Notes under the pieces: generated by a model
Told to the model about the DNA's origin: nothing
Databases searched by the model: none
Seen by the model: the letters and a program-made list of their open reading frames with translations, nothing else
Shown: one piece after another, positions 5,497 to 8,677 of the stretch
How the letters are laid out: each line of letters begins with the position of its first letter
Numbering within the stretch: position 1 is the stretch's first letter
Position numbers and translations under genes: made by a program
DNA from: Betaproteobacteria bacterium
GTDB taxonomy: Bacteria > Pseudomonadota > Gammaproteobacteria > Burkholderiales > UBA9220
NCBI GenBank assembly: GCA_003519965.1
Contig: DOVS01000346.1
Span: 1,707-10,383 of the forward strand
Length of the DNA stretch: 8,677 nucleotides
Direction of reading: 5' to 3'

Positions 5497-7896
5497 ATGA
5501 GTGATCAGGAGCCGATTGAAGGTGAGATTATGGAGTCCGGCGAGGAGCGGGCTTCTTCCAGCATGATCGTTCCTCATAAAGTTCTGCCGACAACCTTATA
5601 TCTGTTGCCGCTGTCGGAACGCCCATTTTTCCCCGCCCAGTCGGTTCCCTTGTTGATGAACGAGGGGCCGTGGCTGGAGACGGTGAAAAAGATCGGCAAT
5701 ACCGCCCATCGCATGGTTGGGTTAGCGCTGGTCAAGCGCGAGGCCACGGAGGATGCCGAGGCGGACGATTTTTTCGCCGTCGGTACGGTGGTGCGCATGC
5801 ATCATCCGATTCATTCCGACGGTAAAATTCAATTCATCGCCGAGGGCGTCAGCCGCTTTCGTATCGTCAACTGGATTTCCAGCGTGCCGCCTTACGTAGT
5901 GCAGGTGGAATATCCGGTGGAGAGCGACGCTTATTCGAAGGAAGACGAGACAAAAGCCTACGCCATGGCGATCATCAACTCCATTAAAGAGTTGCTCCCG
6001 CTTAATCCGCTCTACAGTGAGGAATTGAAATATTTTCTCAACCGTTTTAGCCCGAACGAACCTTCTTCGCTGGTCGATTTCGCCGCTAGCCTCACTACCG
6101 CGACCAAGGAAGAATTGCAAGCGGTGCTGGAAATGTTCAATCTGCGCCGCCGGATGCAAAAAGTCTTGGTGTTAATCAAGAAAGAATTGGAGGTCGCCCG
6201 CCTCCAATCCGACATTCGCGAGCAGGTCGAGGAAAAGATGACCAAGCAGCAGCGCGAATTTTTCCTGCGTGAGCAACTGAAAGCGATCCAAAAGGAATTG
6301 GGGCTAGCCAAGGACGACCGTACCGCGGACGTGGAGCGTTTCCGCGAGCGCTTGGCGAAGCTGAGTCCGTCCGAAGGCGCGCAAAAGCGCATTGACGAAG
6401 AGCTGCAAAAACTATCCATATTGGAAGCGGGGTCGCCTGAGTATAGCGTGACCCGCAACTATCTGGACTGGCTCACGGCGTTGCCGTGGGGCAAGTATTC
6501 CAAGGATAAGCTCGATCTGAAGCGGGCGCGGCGTATTCTCGACCGTGACCACGACGGCTTGGGGGATGTTAAGGAGCGGATTATCGAATTTCTCGCCGTG
6601 GGCGTGATGCGCGGTGAAATTTCTGGCTCCATCGTCCTACTGGTCGGGCCGCCGGGGGTGGGGAAAACCTCGATCGGCCGCTCTATCGCCCAAGCGCTAG
6701 GCCGCAAATTTTACCGTTTTTCCCTCGGCGGCATGCGAGACGAGGCTGAGATCAAGGGCCACCGCCGCACCTACATCGGGGCAATGCCAGGCAAATTCAT
6801 CCAGGCGATCAAGGAAGTGGAAGTGGCCAATCCGGTCATTATGCTCGACGAAATCGACAAAATCGGCGCATCCTATCAGGGCGATCCGGCGTCCGCTTTG
6901 TTGGAAGTGCTCGATCCCGAGCAAAACGTTGAATTTCTCGACCACTACCTGGACGTGCGCTTCGATTTATCCAAGGTATTGTTCATCTGCACCGCCAATC
7001 AATTGGACACCATACCAAGCCCGCTGTTGGATCGCATGGAAGTGATCCGGCTCTCCGGCTATATCACGTCGGAAAAAGTGCAGATCGCCAAGCACCACCT
7101 GTGGCCTAAACAATTGGAAAAATCCGGTCTTAAACGCGGCGACCTATCGATTAGCGAAGCCGCTATCCGCCATACGACCGAAGGTTACGCCCGCGAGTCG
7201 GGCGTGCGCAACCTGGAAAAGCAGCTGGGCCGCATTACCCGCAAGGCGGTAGTGAAATTCCTGAACGGTGCGGCGCGGCCGTTGCGAGTGGGGATCGGCC
7301 AAGTGGAGGAATATCTCGGCAAGCCGATCTTCACCCGTGAAAAACGGCTGGTCGGCGTTGGCGTGGTGAGCGGCCTAGCTTGGACGGCGATGGGCGGTGT
7401 GACGCTGAATATCGAGGCCACCCGGGTACATACCAAAAACCGGGGATTCAAGCTGACTGGTCAACTCGGGGATGTGATGAAGGAATCGGCCGAAATCGCC
7501 TATAGCTATGTCGCTTCCCACTTGAAGGAATTCAAGGGCGATCCCAAATTCTTCGACGAGGCGTTCGTGCATCTGCATTTGCCGGAAGGCGCGACGCCAA
7601 AGGACGGCCCCAGCGCCGGCATTACCATGGCGACGGCGCTCTTGTCCTTGGCGCGCGGCGAGAAAATCGCTAGGGTGCTGGCGATGACCGGCGAACTGAC
7701 GCTGACCGGTCAGGTTCTACCCGTGGGCGGCATTCGCGAAAAAGTGATCGCCGCCCGGCGCATGCGTATCATGGAGCTTATCCTGCCCCAGGCCAACCGG
7801 CGCGATTTCGACGAGTTGCCGGCGCATATCCGCGAAGGGATGAGTGTCCATTTCGCTAAGCATTTCCGTGAGGTAGGGCAGATTGTGTTCAGCTAA
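5497..7896 (+). CDS. lon: Lon-family ATP-dependent serine protease with divergent N-domain
   Basis: A 799-residue cytoplasmic AAA+ protease (E. coli Lon has 784) that unfolds and degrades damaged or regulatory proteins. Order: a nonconserved acidic leader to about 25; LON substrate-binding domain about 30-225; coiled coil about 225-290; AAA+ module with Walker A G384-P-P-G-V-G-K-T391, pore-loop Y426-I-G, Walker B D451-E452, sensor-1 N501, arginine finger R513 and sensor-2 R571; protease domain from about 615 with catalytic dyad S706 (P-K-D-G-P-S-A-G) and K749 (G-G-I-R-E-K). The 43-residue Ser-Lys spacing equals E. coli S679-K722. The enzyme therefore looks fully active. Its N-domain begins L-P-L-S-E-R-P-F-F-P-A-Q, not the usual L-P-L-R-D-V-V-V-Y-P, which suggests the second Lon clade (such as P. 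aeruginosa AsrA) rather than housekeeping Lon. It sits between trpS and scpA; no heat-shock promoter is visible. Confidence 0.97.
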   Translation: MSDQEPIEGEIMESGEERASSSMIVPHKVLPTTLYLLPLSERPFFPAQSVPLLMNEGPWLETVKKIGNTAHRMVGLALVKREATEDAEADDFFAVGTVVRMHHPIHSDGKIQFIAEGVSRFRIVNWISSVPPYVVQVEYPVESDAYSKEDETKAYAMAIINSIKELLPLNPLYSEELKYFLNRFSPNEPSSLVDFAASLTTATKEELQAVLEMFNLRRRMQKVLVLIKKELEVARLQSDIREQVEEKMTKQQREFFLREQLKAIQKELGLAKDDRTADVERFRERLAKLSPSEGAQKRIDEELQKLSILEAGSPEYSVTRNYLDWLTALPWGKYSKDKLDLKRARRILDRDHDGLGDVKERIIEFLAVGVMRGEISGSIVLLVGPPGVGKTSIGRSIAQALGRKFYRFSLGGMRDEAEIKGHRRTYIGAMPGKFIQAIKEVEVANPVIMLDEIDKIGASYQGDPASALLEVLDPEQNVEFLDHYLDVRFDLSKVLFICTANQLDTIPSPLLDRMEVIRLSGYITSEKVQIAKHHLWPKQLEKSGLKRGDLSISEAAIRHTTEGYARESGVRNLEKQLGRITRKAVVKFLNGAARPLRVGIGQVEEYLGKPIFTREKRLVGVGVVSGLAWTAMGGVTLNIEATRVHTKNRGFKLTGQLGDVMKESAEIAYSYVASHLKEFKGDPKFFDEAFVHLHLPEGATPKDGPSAGITMATALLSLARGEKIARVLAMTGELTLTGQVLPVGGIREKVIAARRMRIMELILPQANRRDFDELPAHIREGMSVHFAKHFREVGQIVFS

Positions 7897-7928
7897 TCCG
7901 TTCCGCGCCGCTGGCGGGATAGGCGTTC

Positions 7929-8677
7929 ATGGTTGACGTTGCCGCCGTTCCTTGCGTCGCCCGAATACTGGGGCGTCCTCTGGCGGAATTGCCGCCGGAT
8001 CTGTTTATTCCCCCGGAAGCGCTGGAGGTGTTTCTCGACGCCTTCGAGGGGCCGCTCGACCTGCTGCTCTACCTTATTCGCAAGCATAACGTAGATGTGC
8101 TGGATATTCCGATGTCCGAGCTGACCCGCCAGTATTTAGCTTATGTCGACATGATGCACGTGCACCAATTGGAGCTGGCGGCGGAATATTTAGTCATGGC
8201 GGCGTGGCTGATCGACATCAAGTCCCGCTTGCTGTTGCCGCGCCGTGAAGAGACGATTGAGGCGGAGGCCGACCCCCGTGCCGAGTTGGCCCGGCGTTTG
8301 CTGGAATACGAGAAAATTAAGCACGCCGCTCGGCAGTTGGCGCATCTGCCGTGGCGGGGGCGGGATTTCGCCGTCGTTCAGGCGGCGATGGCCGCGCGGC
8401 CGGCGCCGCCGCTTCCCGCCGTGCGGCCGGAGGACTTAGCGCAGGTCTGGCAGTCGTTGTGCAAACAGGCCCAAGCGCCTCAGCGCCATCGTGTTTCCCG
8501 AGAACGCCTGTCGGTGCGCGAGCAGATGAGCCGGGTGCTGCGTTGGCTGCCGGCCCAGGGTTTTATCGAATTTCATCGTTTGTTTGAACGCGGCGGCGGC
8601 GCGGCGGCGGCCGTGGTGACTTTCCTTGCCGTTTTGGAGCTTACGAAGGAGGGTAGGGTGACGATAGTCCAGCAAGA
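7929..8677 (+). CDS. scpA: Segregation and condensation protein A (ScpA), partial, runs off the window end
   Basis: Kleisin subunit that bridges the SMC heads with ScpB in the bacterial condensin complex, acting on the nucleoid in chromosome segregation. The window holds 249 complete codons and no stop, so the C-terminus is missing, probably only a few tens of residues at most. The N-terminal block E-V-F-L-D-A-F-E-G-P-L-D-L-L-L-Y-L-I-R (about 33-51) is the family signature, followed by D-I-P-M-S-E-L-T-R-Q-Y and the A-A-E-Y-L-V-M-A-A-W-L-I-D-I-K-S-R-L-L-L-P helix. The end, V-V-T-F-L-A-V-L-E-L-T-K-E-G, is the start of the C-terminal winged helix. An in-frame TAG at 7920 makes ATG 7929 the first possible start. 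It begins 32 bases after lon with a modest GGCGGGA ribosome site. scpB would be expected next, beyond the window. Confidence 0.95.
   Translation, partial: MVDVAAVPCVARILGRPLAELPPDLFIPPEALEVFLDAFEGPLDLLLYLIRKHNVDVLDIPMSELTRQYLAYVDMMHVHQLELAAEYLVMAAWLIDIKSRLLLPRREETIEAEADPRAELARRLLEYEKIKHAARQLAHLPWRGRDFAVVQAAMAARPAPPLPAVRPEDLAQVWQSLCKQAQAPQRHRVSRERLSVREQMSRVLRWLPAQGFIEFHRLFERGGGAAAAVVTFLAVLELTKEGRVTIVQQ

Noticed and set aside
8245..8587. Open frames of 64 and 78 codons inside scpA
   Set aside because: They are in other frames of the clearly recognisable ScpA coding sequence and are rich in Arg, Ala and Pro, as expected of GC-rich shadow frames.
8590..8612. GGC/GCG-rich low-complexity stretch in scpA, considered as a repeat or frameshift
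   Set aside because: It encodes R-G-G-G-A-A-A-A in frame, and the conserved ScpA C-terminal segment continues directly after it, so the frame is intact.
1..8677. Mobile element, CRISPR, toxin-antitoxin or defence system
   Set aside because: No transposase, integrase, direct-repeat array or known defence domain was found in any gene, and all eleven-hundred-base-scale stretches are accounted for by conserved chromosomal genes.

Overview
The window reads as ordinary chromosomal DNA from a gammaproteobacterium. The evidence is the protein content (YciB, YciI, BolA, YciV/RNase AM, YciO, long-form TrpS, Lon, ScpA), whose amino-acid sequences look gammaproteobacterial, and a gene order I recall from Pseudomonas-like and related genomes. 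A finer placement, for example among methanotrophs or sulfur oxidisers, cannot be supported from the sequence. Nearly the whole window is coding. I see no rRNA, tRNA, CRISPR array, insertion sequence or phage gene, and no convincing intrinsic terminator.

Left part (1-1984, minus strand): a tightly packed cluster transcribed leftwards in the order yciB, yciI, bolA-family gene, parvulin-type prolyl isomerase. The yciB stop and yciI start abut, yciI and bolA overlap by 4 bases (ATGA), and the isomerase follows after a gap of about 34 bases. This looks like one operon linked to the cell envelope and stress: an inner-membrane septation/envelope protein, a small YciI enzyme-like protein, a BolA protein of the iron-sulfur/redox type, and an exported folding factor. 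The yciI gene carries several perfect inverted repeats.

Centre (1985-2060): a 76-base divergent intergenic region with a good extended -10 promoter element directed to the right.

Right part (2061-8677, plus strand): PHP phosphoesterase (RNase AM/YciV), yciO, a compact site-2 metalloprotease, trpS, a Lon-family protease and the start of scpA, which runs off the window end. The first three genes are separated by -1 to 3 bases and trpS follows after 14 bases, so they are probably co-transcribed. Themes are RNA maturation and tRNA charging (RNase AM, YciO-like, TrpS), proteolysis (site-2 protease, Lon) and chromosome segregation (ScpA).

I did not find a new defence or mobile system. The most interesting points are a four-cysteine motif in TrpS that nearly matches an iron-sulfur-cluster TrpRS, a Lon with a divergent N-domain placed between trpS and scpA, a G8 tract early in yciO, and the inverted-repeat cluster in yciI.
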